Source of the DNA: an uncultured Phaeodactylibacter sp.
GTDB taxonomy: Bacteria > Bacteroidota > Bacteroidia > Chitinophagales > Saprospiraceae
NCBI GenBank assembly: GCA_913057245.1
Contig: CAJXNH010000012.1
Span: 1-64,000 of the forward strand
DNA: 64,000 bases
Direction: 5' to 3'
Each line of letters begins with the position of its first letter. Within the stretch, counting starts at the first letter, position 1. Positions 52,583-61,854 of the stretch are shown one piece after another. Below the pieces are notes generated by a model. It made no database searches, was not told where the DNA came from, and was given only the letters and a program-made list of their open reading frames with translations. The position numbers and the translations under genes are program-made.

Positions 52583-54583
52583 ATGGAAAATCTCGTTGAC
52601 CTGCTACAGCGTCGTGCAAAAGAGGCACCTGAGTTCACGCCTTTCACTTTTTTGAGAGATGGCGTGTCTGATGAGCAGCCACTGAGCCATCGTCTTTTTG
52701 ATGAACAGGCCCGGTGTGTAGCGGCTCATTTGCAGGCACGGGGGCTGAAGGGGGAGCGGCTGCTGTTGCTTTTTCCGCAGGGGATAGAGTATCTGATTGC
52801 CTTATTTGGTTGTTTCTACGCCGGTGTGATTGCCGTACCTGCCTACCCGCCCCGCAATAACCGGAATCTGCTGCGGCTGAAAGCCATTATGCAGGACTGT
52901 GATGCCAGGTTTATTCTGGCAGACGAGAAAGGGGTGGAGTATATGGAAGGCATGCAGGAAGATTTTTCTGCCTACACCTTTTTGCCTATGGAGGAATTGA
53001 TGGGCATGCCTGCTGAATGGGTGCCACATCAAGTTAGCCTTGAGGATGTTGCGTACCTGCAGTATACTTCTGGCTCCACAGGTGACCCCAAAGGCGTCAT
53101 TATCCGGCATGAGAATGTCATGGCGAATATAAGCGGCTGTATGCAGACGCACATCCCTAATCTGTCCAGAAGCGTTTCCTGGATACCGATGTATCATGAC
53201 ATGGGGCTGATTTCCATGTTGACCTATTTGGTGCAGGGTGGGGTGGAGTGCTATTTTATGTCTCCGGTTCATTTTATACAGCAGCCGATACGATGGCTCG
53301 CGGCGGTAAGCCGGTATCAGGCTGAGTTTACCCTTGGGCCCAATTTCGCCTTTGACTTATGCTGCGAGAAAATCACAGACGAGCAGCTCGAAGGATTGGA
53401 CCTCAGCAGTATCCGTAGTGTGGTTTCCGGCTCGGAGCGGGTGCGATGGCGGACCATTCAGGCCTTTTGTGAGCGCTTTGGCCCGGTGGGATTTCCCAAG
53501 ACAGGCTTCCTGCCTTCCTTTGGATTGGCGGAAGCGACCCTTATCGTAACGACTTCTGCCATCGACCAAAAAGCTAAGGTGCATTACCCGGAAACCAGGC
53601 AGTCTCTGCTGGCCTGGGACGATGAGAGGCTTCAGGGCGCTAACCCCGAGCAGGTGCAGGTCAGCAATGGGAATCCCGTTAATGGGGCAGAGGTGGTGAT
53701 TGTAGATGCCGAGACTAAAGCACGGTGCCCGGAAGGTACGGAGGGTGAAATATGGGCGGGTTACCCTGGTTCTATCGCCTCTGGTTACTGGGAACGGCCG
53801 CAGGAAAGCAAAAAGACATTTGAAAATTATACGGCAACCGGCAAAGGCCCCTACCTCCGCACCGGTGACCTGGGCTTCCTGATGGATGGGGAGTTGTTCA
53901 TTACCGGACGGGAAAAAGACCTGATTATCATCCGGGGTGCTAATTACTACCCGGATGATATTGAAGAGGTGGTCGAACATGCCCACCCCGCCTTGCAGGA
54001 CAATGGCTGTGCGGCTTTTGCCATGGAGCAGGCGGGCAGCGAGCGGCTGGTCCTTGTACAGGAAGTCCGCCGGACCGAGTGGCGCAATGCAGACGAGCAG
54101 GAAGTGGTGGACGCCATACGTCAGGCGGTGAGCGAAGTGTTTGAAATACAGCCCTACGCGATCGCGCTGATCCGGCCTATGAGCCTGCCAAAAACCTCAA
54201 GCGGCAAGGTACAACGCTATGCGGCCCGGGAGGATTACCAAAACGGCGCCCTTAGGATAATGCACGAGTGGATTCAACCTGAATCAACGGCTAGCAGTGC
54301 AGGTCCTGTTCCGGAGCCGGGAACGGCTGAATTTGGCGTACCGGCTATCGTGCAATGGCTGCAGCAGCAGATTGCCGAAAAAGTAAAAATGCCGGCAGCT
54401 CAAATCAAAGCCACCGACCCGGTCAAAGCCTACCCGCTGGAATCCGTGGATGCGGTCTTTATCTCCGATGAGCTATCAGACTGGCTGAAGCTCCGGCTTA
54501 CTCCGGATACTTTCTGGGCGTTCGATTCTATACAGGAGCTGGCGGAGCATCTGTTCAAACAATATCAGGAAAACCACGCCTAA
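52583..54583 (+). CDS. Fatty-acyl-AMP ligase fused to an acyl carrier domain
   Basis: A 666-residue protein. Residues 1-570 are an adenylate-forming enzyme of the FAAL type: YTSGSTGDPKGVIIRHENV (phosphate loop), SWIPMYHDMGLI, PSFGLAEATL and YLRTGDLGFLMDGELFITG, ending with SLPKTSSGKVQRYA, the catalytic lysine region. The last 80 residues are an acyl carrier domain with the phosphopantetheine serine S621 in YPLESVDAV. The enzyme should activate a fatty acid and load it on its own carrier. It lies 9 bp before the MBOAT gene, so the acyl group is probably handed to that membrane enzyme (inference). Confidence 0.92.
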   Translation: MENLVDLLQRRAKEAPEFTPFTFLRDGVSDEQPLSHRLFDEQARCVAAHLQARGLKGERLLLLFPQGIEYLIALFGCFYAGVIAVPAYPPRNNRNLLRLKAIMQDCDARFILADEKGVEYMEGMQEDFSAYTFLPMEELMGMPAEWVPHQVSLEDVAYLQYTSGSTGDPKGVIIRHENVMANISGCMQTHIPNLSRSVSWIPMYHDMGLISMLTYLVQGGVECYFMSPVHFIQQPIRWLAAVSRYQAEFTLGPNFAFDLCCEKITDEQLEGLDLSSIRSVVSGSERVRWRTIQAFCERFGPVGFPKTGFLPSFGLAEATLIVTTSAIDQKAKVHYPETRQSLLAWDDERLQGANPEQVQVSNGNPVNGAEVVIVDAETKARCPEGTEGEIWAGYPGSIASGYWERPQESKKTFENYTATGKGPYLRTGDLGFLMDGELFITGREKDLIIIRGANYYPDDIEEVVEHAHPALQDNGCAAFAMEQAGSERLVLVQEVRRTEWRNADEQEVVDAIRQAVSEVFEIQPYAIALIRPMSLPKTSSGKVQRYAAREDYQNGALRIMHEWIQPESTASSAGPVPEPGTAEFGVPAIVQWLQQQIAEKVKMPAAQIKATDPVKAYPLESVDAVFISDELSDWLKLRLTPDTFWAFDSIQELAEHLFKQYQENHA

Positions 54584-54592
54584 GCAGCAGCC

Positions 54593-56044
54593 ATGTTATT
54601 CACATCCCTGGATTACTACCTCTTTTTGCCGATTGTTGCCCTGGTGTTTTTCCTGACACCGGTGCGCTTCCGGTGGGCGTGGTTGCTGGTAGCCAGTTAT
54701 TATTTTTACATGGACTGGCACCCCTGGTACATCTGGCTGATTGTGGGGTCCACGCTGATCGATTACACAGCTGCCCTGCAAATAGAGGGGGCTGCCAACA
54801 AGCAACGAAAAAAGGCCTGGCTATGGCTCAGCATCGTGGCCAATCTGGGGCTGTTGTTCACCTTTAAGTATTTCAATTTTTTGAGCGGGGAGGCGGCTAA
54901 AGTGGCCCGCCTGTTTCAGCCGGAGTTCGAAGCCTATCACTTGGATGTACTCCTGCCTGTGGGAATTTCCTTTTACACTTTTCAGACGATGGCGTATACC
55001 ATTGATGTGTACAAGGGCTTTGCGAAAGCGGAGCGCCACCTGGGGCGTTATGCGCTGTACGTGAGCTTTTTTCCGCAGCTGGTGGCCGGGCCTATCGAGC
55101 GGTCCCGGGATTTACTTTCCCAGTTTCATTTCAACTACCAGTTTGAATACCAGCGAATTGTGGGCGGGCTTCAACTTATACTATGGGGGCTGTTTAAGAA
55201 GCTGGTCATAGCTGACCGCCTGGCGCTCTTTGTGGACGAGGTTTACGGGCACCCGGCGCAGTACGAAGGGTTTACGGTATGGCTGGCTTCGGTATTCTTT
55301 CTGTTCCAGATTTTCTGTGATTTTTCTGCCTACACGGATATTGCCATTGGCAGTGCGCGGATACTGGGCGTGCGCTTGTCGCAAAACTTTGAAAACCGGG
55401 TATACGTCATTACCTCTTTCAATAAGTTCTGGCGGGGTTGGCACATCACACTGACCAACTGGTTTCGGGACTACGTTTTTTTTCAGCTGACGCCCATGGG
55501 GCGGGGCATGGCGTGGATAATCGTCGCCACGGTCATTTCATTCACCCTGAATGGTATCTGGCACGGTGCGGAGTGGACGTTTCTGATCTGGGGCGGGCTC
55601 AATGGGCTATTTGTTGCCCTGGAGTCGTTGCTCTCGAAGCCTGCGGACAAATGGCTGAGCCGGATAGGGCTTTCCAGAGGCAAGCCACTGCGCTGGCTGG
55701 TTGATTTCGCATTGTTTTTTAATGTTGCCGTAATAAGTATCATTTTCTTTCGGGCAGTAGATGTACAAACAGCCTTCACCCTGATCAGCCAGCTTAGATT
55801 TTGGGAGCCTATACAGCTGCATTTAAGCATTACCGATGTGATCGATATATGGGAGTTTGCAATTGGGGTCGGGGCTTTATTGGTGATGGATGGGTTCCAT
55901 TGGTTACTCAGAGGACAGCGCATTGATGTATTTCTGAGTCAGCAGGGCTGGTGGGTACGGTGGGTGTTTTATCTATTTTTGTTGCACGCCGTATTGTATC
56001 TTGGGATGCCGCCGGATCGGGAGTTCATTTATTTCGATTTTTAG
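54593..56044 (+). CDS. MBOAT-family acyltransferase (AlgI/DltB-like)
   Basis: A 483-residue protein with about ten membrane helices. It has the AlgI-like N-terminus (MLFTSLDYYLFLPIVALVFF), LPVGISFYTFQTMAYTIDVY, FFPQLVAGPIERS, FNKFWRGWHITLTNWFRDYV and the catalytic histidine H324 in LNGIWHGAEWTFLIWG. AlgI acetylates alginate and DltB moves D-alanine from its carrier protein across the membrane. The neighbouring acyl-ligase/carrier fusion suggests a DltB-like use with a fatty or other acyl chain (inference). Confidence 0.92.
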   Translation: MLFTSLDYYLFLPIVALVFFLTPVRFRWAWLLVASYYFYMDWHPWYIWLIVGSTLIDYTAALQIEGAANKQRKKAWLWLSIVANLGLLFTFKYFNFLSGEAAKVARLFQPEFEAYHLDVLLPVGISFYTFQTMAYTIDVYKGFAKAERHLGRYALYVSFFPQLVAGPIERSRDLLSQFHFNYQFEYQRIVGGLQLILWGLFKKLVIADRLALFVDEVYGHPAQYEGFTVWLASVFFLFQIFCDFSAYTDIAIGSARILGVRLSQNFENRVYVITSFNKFWRGWHITLTNWFRDYVFFQLTPMGRGMAWIIVATVISFTLNGIWHGAEWTFLIWGGLNGLFVALESLLSKPADKWLSRIGLSRGKPLRWLVDFALFFNVAVISIIFFRAVDVQTAFTLISQLRFWEPIQLHLSITDVIDIWEFAIGVGALLVMDGFHWLLRGQRIDVFLSQQGWWVRWVFYLFLLHAVLYLGMPPDREFIYFDF

Positions 56045-56114
56045 ATTCCGGTATTCTGATTGACTATTTTCAAGCAATTTACGTACGGACGGATATTCAA
56101 ATAGCACTGCTGGT

Positions 56115-57068
56115 ATGACAGAGACAGGAACCGACCAAAGATCAATAAAAGCAAAGCTACCAGAGCTGGCTCTGAAAGGGAGCCTGATCCTGCTCGTTGT
56201 TTTTTTGCCTTACCTGTATTTACGTCATTATGATACGATGCGTTTTGATTTGGATTACAGCAAGTTCACCCACAAAGCGGAGCATCTGATACTAGGTGTC
56301 TCCAGAGCAAAGGTCGGACTGGTTCCTGAGGTACTCAAAGAAGAGCTGCAGCTGGACGGCGAGGTATTGAATTTTGCGTTTACTGGTTTGGTATCACCCT
56401 ATGAGGAACGTTATGTAAAACTGGCTATGCGAAAGGTTAAAAAGGCTGGAAAAAATCAATCCGGGCTGTTTATTCTTTCCGTTAATCCAGGCAATTTAAC
56501 CAAGAACACAAAAAAAAATCGCAACCCTCCACCCATTTATAAATTATTTCTGGTCAATGTTTCTCCCAATCCAGATTATCTTTTCCGGAATATTAATAGG
56601 ACGGAGCCTTTTCTGTTCAGCCTCTTGGCCGCTCCGCCTGAAGAAACGCCTATGTTTGTTGCCCATACTGATGGATGGGGAGAGCGGACTCGCTCTTCTG
56701 CTATACCGGACGAGGAGATTTACAAGAAATACAGCGCTTCAATAGGAGACCGGGGATTGTCCCGGGAATATCTGGAAAACTTGTGCAGGCTAACTCGTTA
56801 TCTTAAGGACTACGGGGAAATAGTATTGATTCGTATGCCTGTTAAGTCCGGAATGGCAAAGATTGAAGACGAATCAGTTCCCGATTTTAATCAACAGCTT
56901 AGCGAGCTGGCAGCCTCTTGTGGTGCCGTTTACCTTAACTATTTAGATTCCGGGGGGGCGTACGAATTTAGCGACCCCCATCACCTGCTCAACACCGGCG
57001 CGCGCAGCTTTACGCTCAAGTTATCTGAAGAACTGAAAACGCTGGGGATTCCCGGGGAAGCAGATTAA
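56115..57068 (+). CDS. Membrane-anchored SGNH-like protein (DltD/AlgX-like role)
   Basis: A 317-residue protein. One membrane helix near the N-terminus (about 20-37) leads to an extracytoplasmic domain with SGNH-hydrolase features: block I LILGVSRAKVG with Ser63 in the nucleophile position, LNFAFTG as a likely block II, and the final DPHHLLNTGARSFTLKL with D287 and H290 as the catalytic pair. The sequence is too diverged to name a family, and the Ser assignment needs a structure model. In the Dlt and alginate systems a similar anchored SGNH-type protein (DltD, AlgJ/AlgX) works with the MBOAT enzyme. It follows MBOAT by 70 bp. Confidence 0.75.
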   Translation: MTETGTDQRSIKAKLPELALKGSLILLVVFLPYLYLRHYDTMRFDLDYSKFTHKAEHLILGVSRAKVGLVPEVLKEELQLDGEVLNFAFTGLVSPYEERYVKLAMRKVKKAGKNQSGLFILSVNPGNLTKNTKKNRNPPPIYKLFLVNVSPNPDYLFRNINRTEPFLFSLLAAPPEETPMFVAHTDGWGERTRSSAIPDEEIYKKYSASIGDRGLSREYLENLCRLTRYLKDYGEIVLIRMPVKSGMAKIEDESVPDFNQQLSELAASCGAVYLNYLDSGGAYEFSDPHHLLNTGARSFTLKLSEELKTLGIPGEAD

Positions 57069-57076
57069 GCAGGTCC

Positions 57077-58495
57077 CTAAGTCTTCCACCACCAACCCCA
57101 ACGCGTCAGTGCCACTGTCGCTGCCAGCGATAGCCCGGTAATGAGCACACCCCGAAGCAATCCCGGCAGCGCGTTGCCATTCATACCCTCCACAAAGCCG
57201 GCCAGCCCGGAAATTTTTAAGATCGGCCACACCAGCAGCCAGGGCGCTACGTAGGCAATCATCGGGTTGCGGCCAGTGTGAGTTAGCCACTGCCAACCCC
57301 GTGCCCGGTAGTGGTCAAGCAAGAGGAAGAAGACCATAAACAGGAAGGTGGACAGCCCGGCAGTCACGTAGTAGTAGCTCATTGTGGCGTGATCCTTCCG
57401 AATGCCACCTTCGTAGGGCTCAAAAGCCATACCTATGATTAGGAAGGCACTGCCCCAGGTCAGCAATTGGCGCAGGAAGCGGGCGGTGGTAGAGCCGTCC
57501 TTTCGAAGCAGCAGGGCTGTAAGAGTCAAAATGCCTAACTGCAGCAGGAACAACGGAAAACCCCAGCGGCTAAATAGACCAGTAAGAGATAAAATGACCA
57601 GGGCGACCATCAGCCATCCGGTAGCGGTCAGGGAGGAAGAACTACTGCCAGCCTCTCTTTTGGCAGCATAGGCTTGTGCCAAATCACCCACAATGGATCC
57701 GGCAAGCACGATGTGCAGGTACTGTAAAAAGCTAAAATTGAAGAACCAGGGCAGGGGAGAACCGTTCCAAAGTACAGCGGTCCAGTTGTCGCCGGCAGAT
57801 TGGCTGAGGCGAAGGGCGAGCAGTACTGCCAGAATGGCCAGCCGGGGCAGCACGTTGTTGCGAGTCAACAGCCAGGCCACTGCGCCAAAGAAAGCAACGT
57901 TGGACAAAATCAGGATGATAATATCGGTCCGTTCCAGTGATAAGTACCGGCTGTCGTCAGGCTTAGGCTCACCGGGTAGCAACAGCAGGTACGCAATGGC
58001 CAGTAAGAGCCCGAGGGTATTAAAGTGTTCGTGGTACTTCCACTTCCGTATGCGCGGGTGCGTGCCATAGATGGCAAACAGCAGCACAAAGCCCCCCAAA
58101 GCAAGCAGTTGCTCCACGGTACCCGGGCTGCTTGTCATATACTGCGGGATCAGATGCTGGTAGAACAAGGCAAAAAAGAACAACCAGCCCCATCGCTTGA
58201 AGGCCTGCAGGACGATACGCCATTCTGCCACCCCTTTCCCTAACCGGCTGCGCAGGGAAAACGGGAAAGCCATCCCCATAGCAAAAAGAAACATCGGAAA
58301 GACCAGGTCCACCCAGGTGATGCCTGCTATGCCGGGATTGAACTGATGATCAGGAGGCGGTACCTGCGCGTGGTGCATCCATGCGGGCAGCACACCACCG
58401 TGCGCAATATGTCCGGACAGAATCATGCCGATAATGGCCAGCCCACGTAGGGCATCGAGGGCGGAAGACCGCGCGGGAGTCGTCGTTATGCTCAA
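57077..58495 (-). CDS. DUF5009/HGSNAT-like membrane acyltransferase
   Basis: A 472-residue integral membrane protein with roughly 11-12 helices. The N-terminus RSSALDALRGLAIIGMILSG is typical of DUF5009 and heparan-alpha-glucosaminide N-acetyltransferase relatives, and WVDLVFPMFLFAMGMAFPFS and TGRNPMIAYVAPWLL are further family marks. These proteins are thought to move acyl groups across the membrane onto sugars. It is convergent with the SGNH-like gene, 8 bp away. It might serve glycan modification, but a link to the neighbouring cassette is unproven. Confidence 0.85.
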   Translation of the reverse strand: MSITTTPARSSALDALRGLAIIGMILSGHIAHGGVLPAWMHHAQVPPPDHQFNPGIAGITWVDLVFPMFLFAMGMAFPFSLRSRLGKGVAEWRIVLQAFKRWGWLFFFALFYQHLIPQYMTSSPGTVEQLLALGGFVLLFAIYGTHPRIRKWKYHEHFNTLGLLLAIAYLLLLPGEPKPDDSRYLSLERTDIIILILSNVAFFGAVAWLLTRNNVLPRLAILAVLLALRLSQSAGDNWTAVLWNGSPLPWFFNFSFLQYLHIVLAGSIVGDLAQAYAAKREAGSSSSSLTATGWLMVALVILSLTGLFSRWGFPLFLLQLGILTLTALLLRKDGSTTARFLRQLLTWGSAFLIIGMAFEPYEGGIRKDHATMSYYYVTAGLSTFLFMVFFLLLDHYRARGWQWLTHTGRNPMIAYVAPWLLVWPILKISGLAGFVEGMNGNALPGLLRGVLITGLSLAATVALTRWGWWWKT

Positions 58496-58535
58496 TTTTT
58501 GGACTAAAATAGTAAAAAAGGAGGTTGTAGTTTAT

Positions 58536-60062
58536 CTACTTCAGCCGATTCTCAAGCACCACAAACGGGATACCCTTCTGCACCCAGCCTTCTATTTCTC
58601 CGCGATCCGGAACAACTTCAAAGGCGAGGGCTCCCAAAACCAGATCCTCGTCCCCATCTGAGTCGATATCGGCACTGTCCATGACGATCCATCTTCCAAG
58701 CTTGGATTGTGGAAAAGTGGAAGCCCGCATGGTCCAGCCGCCCTGATTTTCAAAAAAGACAAAACCGGCCTCCGGCTGCCGCTTGAAATCCGGGAAAAAA
58801 GAGATCGCTGCCAGGTCCAGGTCTCCATCCTGATCAAAATCCCCTGGTATGGCATCGTACGCGCCAGGCAGGGGCTGAAAAAAGGCTTGTTCAAACCCCA
58901 ACGCTCCATTATTTTCGAATAGATAGATACCATGGTAGGGCTTCAGCACAGGCGGGTAGTCGGCATTATCGCCAGCCGTGTAGAGAATGTCGGTATGCCC
59001 GTCCTGATTATAATCGAGCAAACGGAAAGTGCTTGAGCCGTAGGAGGCCGGCAGGCGAAGGATTGACTTTTCCCGGAAGGTGGCATTGCCCTGATTTTCA
59101 TACAGCCAGAACCCCTCATCGCCCTGCCCGAAGAGCGCCAGGATATCCGGCTGCCCATCCCCGTTAAAGTCCTGAATGGCGGTTTTGATGGCGCCGGGCT
59201 GCGCGCGCAGGGTGTGTGGGGTAAAGGTGCCATCCGGATGTTGTTCCCACCAGGCCAGCCGCCCGGTCCATTTGGCAAATTCGGCAATCACCACATCCAT
59301 ACGGCCGTCCCCATTTAGGTCGGCATAGGCACTATGCACGGGCCGTTGCAGGCTGTCGATGAGGATTTGAGGAGGCGACCCACCGCCTTTGGGCAATTGA
59401 AGCAGAAAGCCTTCGGGCGCATCGGTAGGGGAGAAGGACCCCATGACCGTCAGGAGCAGATCGGTGGGGTTGTCCTGCAGGCTGACCGCTCCTTCCCGGA
59501 CTTTCGCCTGTTGCCGGAGATTTAGATTTTGGTCGAAGACCATCAGCCGCTGCTTGTTGGCATCGCCTAGGTATAGGCCTCCGGGGAAGGCATCGATCAG
59601 GGTGGTGGATGGAGGGGAGAGGAAGTAGTCGGGAAAGCGGGCCTGAAAAAGTGAGGTAGTGTCCAATGCTAATGGAGCAGACAGGTCCCATACGGCGGGG
59701 GCATTTTCCAGGTAAAAGCCCTGAATAGCCAGCCAGGTTGCCGAGTCAATGAGCGGTTGTTCGGGAAAAACCCGGCGGGCTTCCACCGCCTGCCCTCCCG
59801 GTCCGCTTTCAATCATTTGCTGACGGGTGTCGGCATCCGGATAATGCCCCAGAAAGTAGCCCATGCGGGGCAGGACGTGGGTTTCCCAGGTTGATTTGGG
59901 CAGGAGCTCCGGCTCCGGGTATTGATGGCAGGCGGCGCAGTGGATGCGGGCCCATTCCGCTCCGGTGAGATTAGATTGGGATGGCCCGGCAGTGGGCCGG
60001 CAGGCGTGAAAAACAGCCAAAGAACCAACTGAAAGCAGTAAGGAAAGCAGGTAGCCGCGCAT
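58536..60062 (-). CDS. FG-GAP/VCBS lipoprotein with an N-terminal heme site
   Basis: A 508-residue lipoprotein (lipobox AVFHAC, Cys21). A short cytochrome-like N-terminus carries one heme motif, CAACH (C42-H46). The rest is an FG-GAP/VCBS beta-propeller with several calcium loops of the DxNxDGxxD type: DLNGDGRMD, DFNGDGQPD, DYNQDGHTD, DFDQDGDLD and DIDSDGDED. Such proteins occur in Bacteroidota beside cytochromes; the role is unknown. It is divergent from the di-heme peroxidase at 60250. A promoter element (60070-60077) sits only 7 bp before the start codon, so the message would have almost no leader. Confidence 0.85.
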   Translation of the reverse strand: MRGYLLSLLLSVGSLAVFHACRPTAGPSQSNLTGAEWARIHCAACHQYPEPELLPKSTWETHVLPRMGYFLGHYPDADTRQQMIESGPGGQAVEARRVFPEQPLIDSATWLAIQGFYLENAPAVWDLSAPLALDTTSLFQARFPDYFLSPPSTTLIDAFPGGLYLGDANKQRLMVFDQNLNLRQQAKVREGAVSLQDNPTDLLLTVMGSFSPTDAPEGFLLQLPKGGGSPPQILIDSLQRPVHSAYADLNGDGRMDVVIAEFAKWTGRLAWWEQHPDGTFTPHTLRAQPGAIKTAIQDFNGDGQPDILALFGQGDEGFWLYENQGNATFREKSILRLPASYGSSTFRLLDYNQDGHTDILYTAGDNADYPPVLKPYHGIYLFENNGALGFEQAFFQPLPGAYDAIPGDFDQDGDLDLAAISFFPDFKRQPEAGFVFFENQGGWTMRASTFPQSKLGRWIVMDSADIDSDGDEDLVLGALAFEVVPDRGEIEGWVQKGIPFVVLENRLK

Positions 60063-60069
60063 TTTTCCG

Positions 60070-60077
60070 CAAAGGTA
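60070..60077 (-). promoter_or_regulatory. Promoter -7 element of the FG-GAP gene
   Basis: CAAAGGTA on the plus strand is TACCTTTG on the minus strand, a full TAnnTTTG match. Transcription would start within a few bases of ATG 60062. No clear -33 element was found. Confidence 0.4.
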
Positions 60078-60249
60078 CAGGGCTGGAGGTTAACAGTATG
60101 TTATTTCTTGGAATACACCGAAGTGAAGGTTCAGAATTAGGGCTATTGATAAAAAAATATAAAAAGATGAAACATCGGGCCCGCCTCCCCGTATTACCTC
60201 ATATCCCTCCCCCCGGTGAATCTCGAAACACAGCCTCCCGCACAGCACC

Positions 60250-61596
60250 ATGAAAGCACAATTAAGACAAACATTAGCACTATTGGTATTCGCTGTACTG
60301 GCTTTTTTGGCCGGCTGTACCAGCGAACAATTGCCGAATCCACTGGACACCCGTTTGGAGCGGCGGTTGGTGGAACTGTCACCGGATGGTTCGTTGGATT
60401 ACTTTCGGTTGCCCGATAGTGAAACTGAATTAGGTGCCGTTCCGGCAGGAGTGGGTAACCCATTAACCAGAGAAAAAATAGCATTGGGCCGGATGCTCTT
60501 TTTTGAGACCGGCCTGGCAGCCGATGCCATGCATGAAGGCGGTAAAGGCACTTACTCCTGTGGTAGTTGTCATGTACCCACTGCCGGATTCATGCCCGGC
60601 GCAAAGCAAGGCATCGCAGACGGAGGCGTAGGGTTTGGCCAAAACGGGGAAAGTAGAGGCAAACTCATTGACTACGCCGAAGAAGAGCTTGACGTGCAAG
60701 GCGCTCGTCCACTCAGTGTGCTCAATACAGCTTTTGTTACCAACTCCACCTGGAGCGGTAAGTTTGGCGCTAATCACGCCAACAGAGGCACGGAGCACGC
60801 CTGGGTGGGCGACGCCGAAGTCAATGAACTGGGCCTGGATGGGCTGGAGGCTCAGATTATCGAAGGGCTTGCCCTGCACCGCATGCGGGTGACCGTCGGC
60901 TGGCTCGACACCCTGGGCTATCTACCGATGTACGATGCTGCCTTTGCGGATTTCCCGGAAGGGGACCGCTATTCTCCGCTCACCACTAGCTTTGCCCTTT
61001 CCGCTTACCTGCGGTCGCTGACCACCACGGAGGCGCCCTTTCAGCGCTGGGTGCGCGGTGAAGAGAACGCCATGAGCGATCAGGAAAAAGCCGGTGCAAT
61101 GGTCTTTTTCACCAAAGCGGGCTGTTACCGCTGCCATAAAGGTGCCGCCCTGAGCAGTAACGAATTTCATGCCCTCGGAGTGCGCGATCTGTGGGAATCC
61201 GGCGCTTTTGCTACCGGCCCCAACGACATCCGGAACTTTGGGCGGGGCGGGTTTACCGGTTTTGAGGAGGATTTCTACAAGTTTAAGGTGCCTCAGCTCT
61301 ACAACATGAAAAATTCACCCTTTTATTTCCACGGCAGCAGCCGGCATTCCCTGCGGTCTGTTGTGGAATACTTCAATGAAGGCGTACCCGAAAACGACCG
61401 GGTGCCGGAAACACAAATTTCTCCCTTCTTCCACCCGCTGAACCTCACGGAGCAGGAAATTACCGACCTCGTGGAATTCCAGGAGCATGGCCTTTACGAC
61501 CCTAATCTGGACCGGTTCGTGCCGGAAGCCGTCCTGTCGGGCAATTGCTTCCCGAATAACGACCCGCTGTCTCAGGAGCAGTTGGGGTGTAATTAA
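60250..61596 (+). CDS. Di-heme cytochrome c peroxidase (MauG/CcpA type) lipoprotein
   Basis: A 448-residue lipoprotein (lipobox FLAGC, Cys23). Two heme c sites are present: CGSCH (C104-H108) and CYRCH (C292-H296), as in bacterial cytochrome c peroxidases that reduce hydrogen peroxide, or in MauG-like enzymes. Supporting motifs are NPLTREKIALGRMLFFE, PLSVLNTAF and FKVPQLYNMKNSPFYFHGS. It is longer than the usual peroxidase of about 330-350 residues. Its own terminator was probably the hairpin at 61864-61890, now separated from the gene by a MITE-like insertion. Confidence 0.93.
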   Translation: MKAQLRQTLALLVFAVLAFLAGCTSEQLPNPLDTRLERRLVELSPDGSLDYFRLPDSETELGAVPAGVGNPLTREKIALGRMLFFETGLAADAMHEGGKGTYSCGSCHVPTAGFMPGAKQGIADGGVGFGQNGESRGKLIDYAEEELDVQGARPLSVLNTAFVTNSTWSGKFGANHANRGTEHAWVGDAEVNELGLDGLEAQIIEGLALHRMRVTVGWLDTLGYLPMYDAAFADFPEGDRYSPLTTSFALSAYLRSLTTTEAPFQRWVRGEENAMSDQEKAGAMVFFTKAGCYRCHKGAALSSNEFHALGVRDLWESGAFATGPNDIRNFGRGGFTGFEEDFYKFKVPQLYNMKNSPFYFHGSSRHSLRSVVEYFNEGVPENDRVPETQISPFFHPLNLTEQEITDLVEFQEHGLYDPNLDRFVPEAVLSGNCFPNNDPLSQEQLGCN

Positions 61597-61637
61597 GAAT
61601 TTTAAATAGGCTTCTACAGCCTGGATATAATTGCAAC

Positions 61638-61854
61638 TATACGCAATACGAAGTGGTCACCGACGATAAATGTCGGGATCTTGGATTTGCGACATCGGCC
61701 ACTGACGAAGCGTAGCTTGTCAGGACAGGCGCAAGCCACTTCTCAGCGTAAATGCTGACCCTCCTGCCTTTAAGGTGGCCAAAGCCCAAAGGCGGCGAGA
61801 CACGGGCAAGCATTGAGTAGGTTTGCTATGGCAAACCACTTAATCGTCAGTATA
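61638..61854. mobile_element. MITE-like element, copy 2
   Basis: A second, direct copy of the element at 267-485: same ends (TATACGCAATACG ... AATCGTCAGTATA), same internal hairpins. It has an inserted small hairpin block, CCGAC...GTCGG, at 61658-61685 and lacks the 30-base insert of copy 1. No coding capacity. It lies between the peroxidase gene and a terminator hairpin. Confidence 0.72.

Noticed and set aside
267-61854. The two direct MITE copies as the ends of a composite element
   Set aside because: The 61 kb between them are mostly ordinary chromosomal genes in several orientations, with no transposase or integrase; two independent insertions are simpler.
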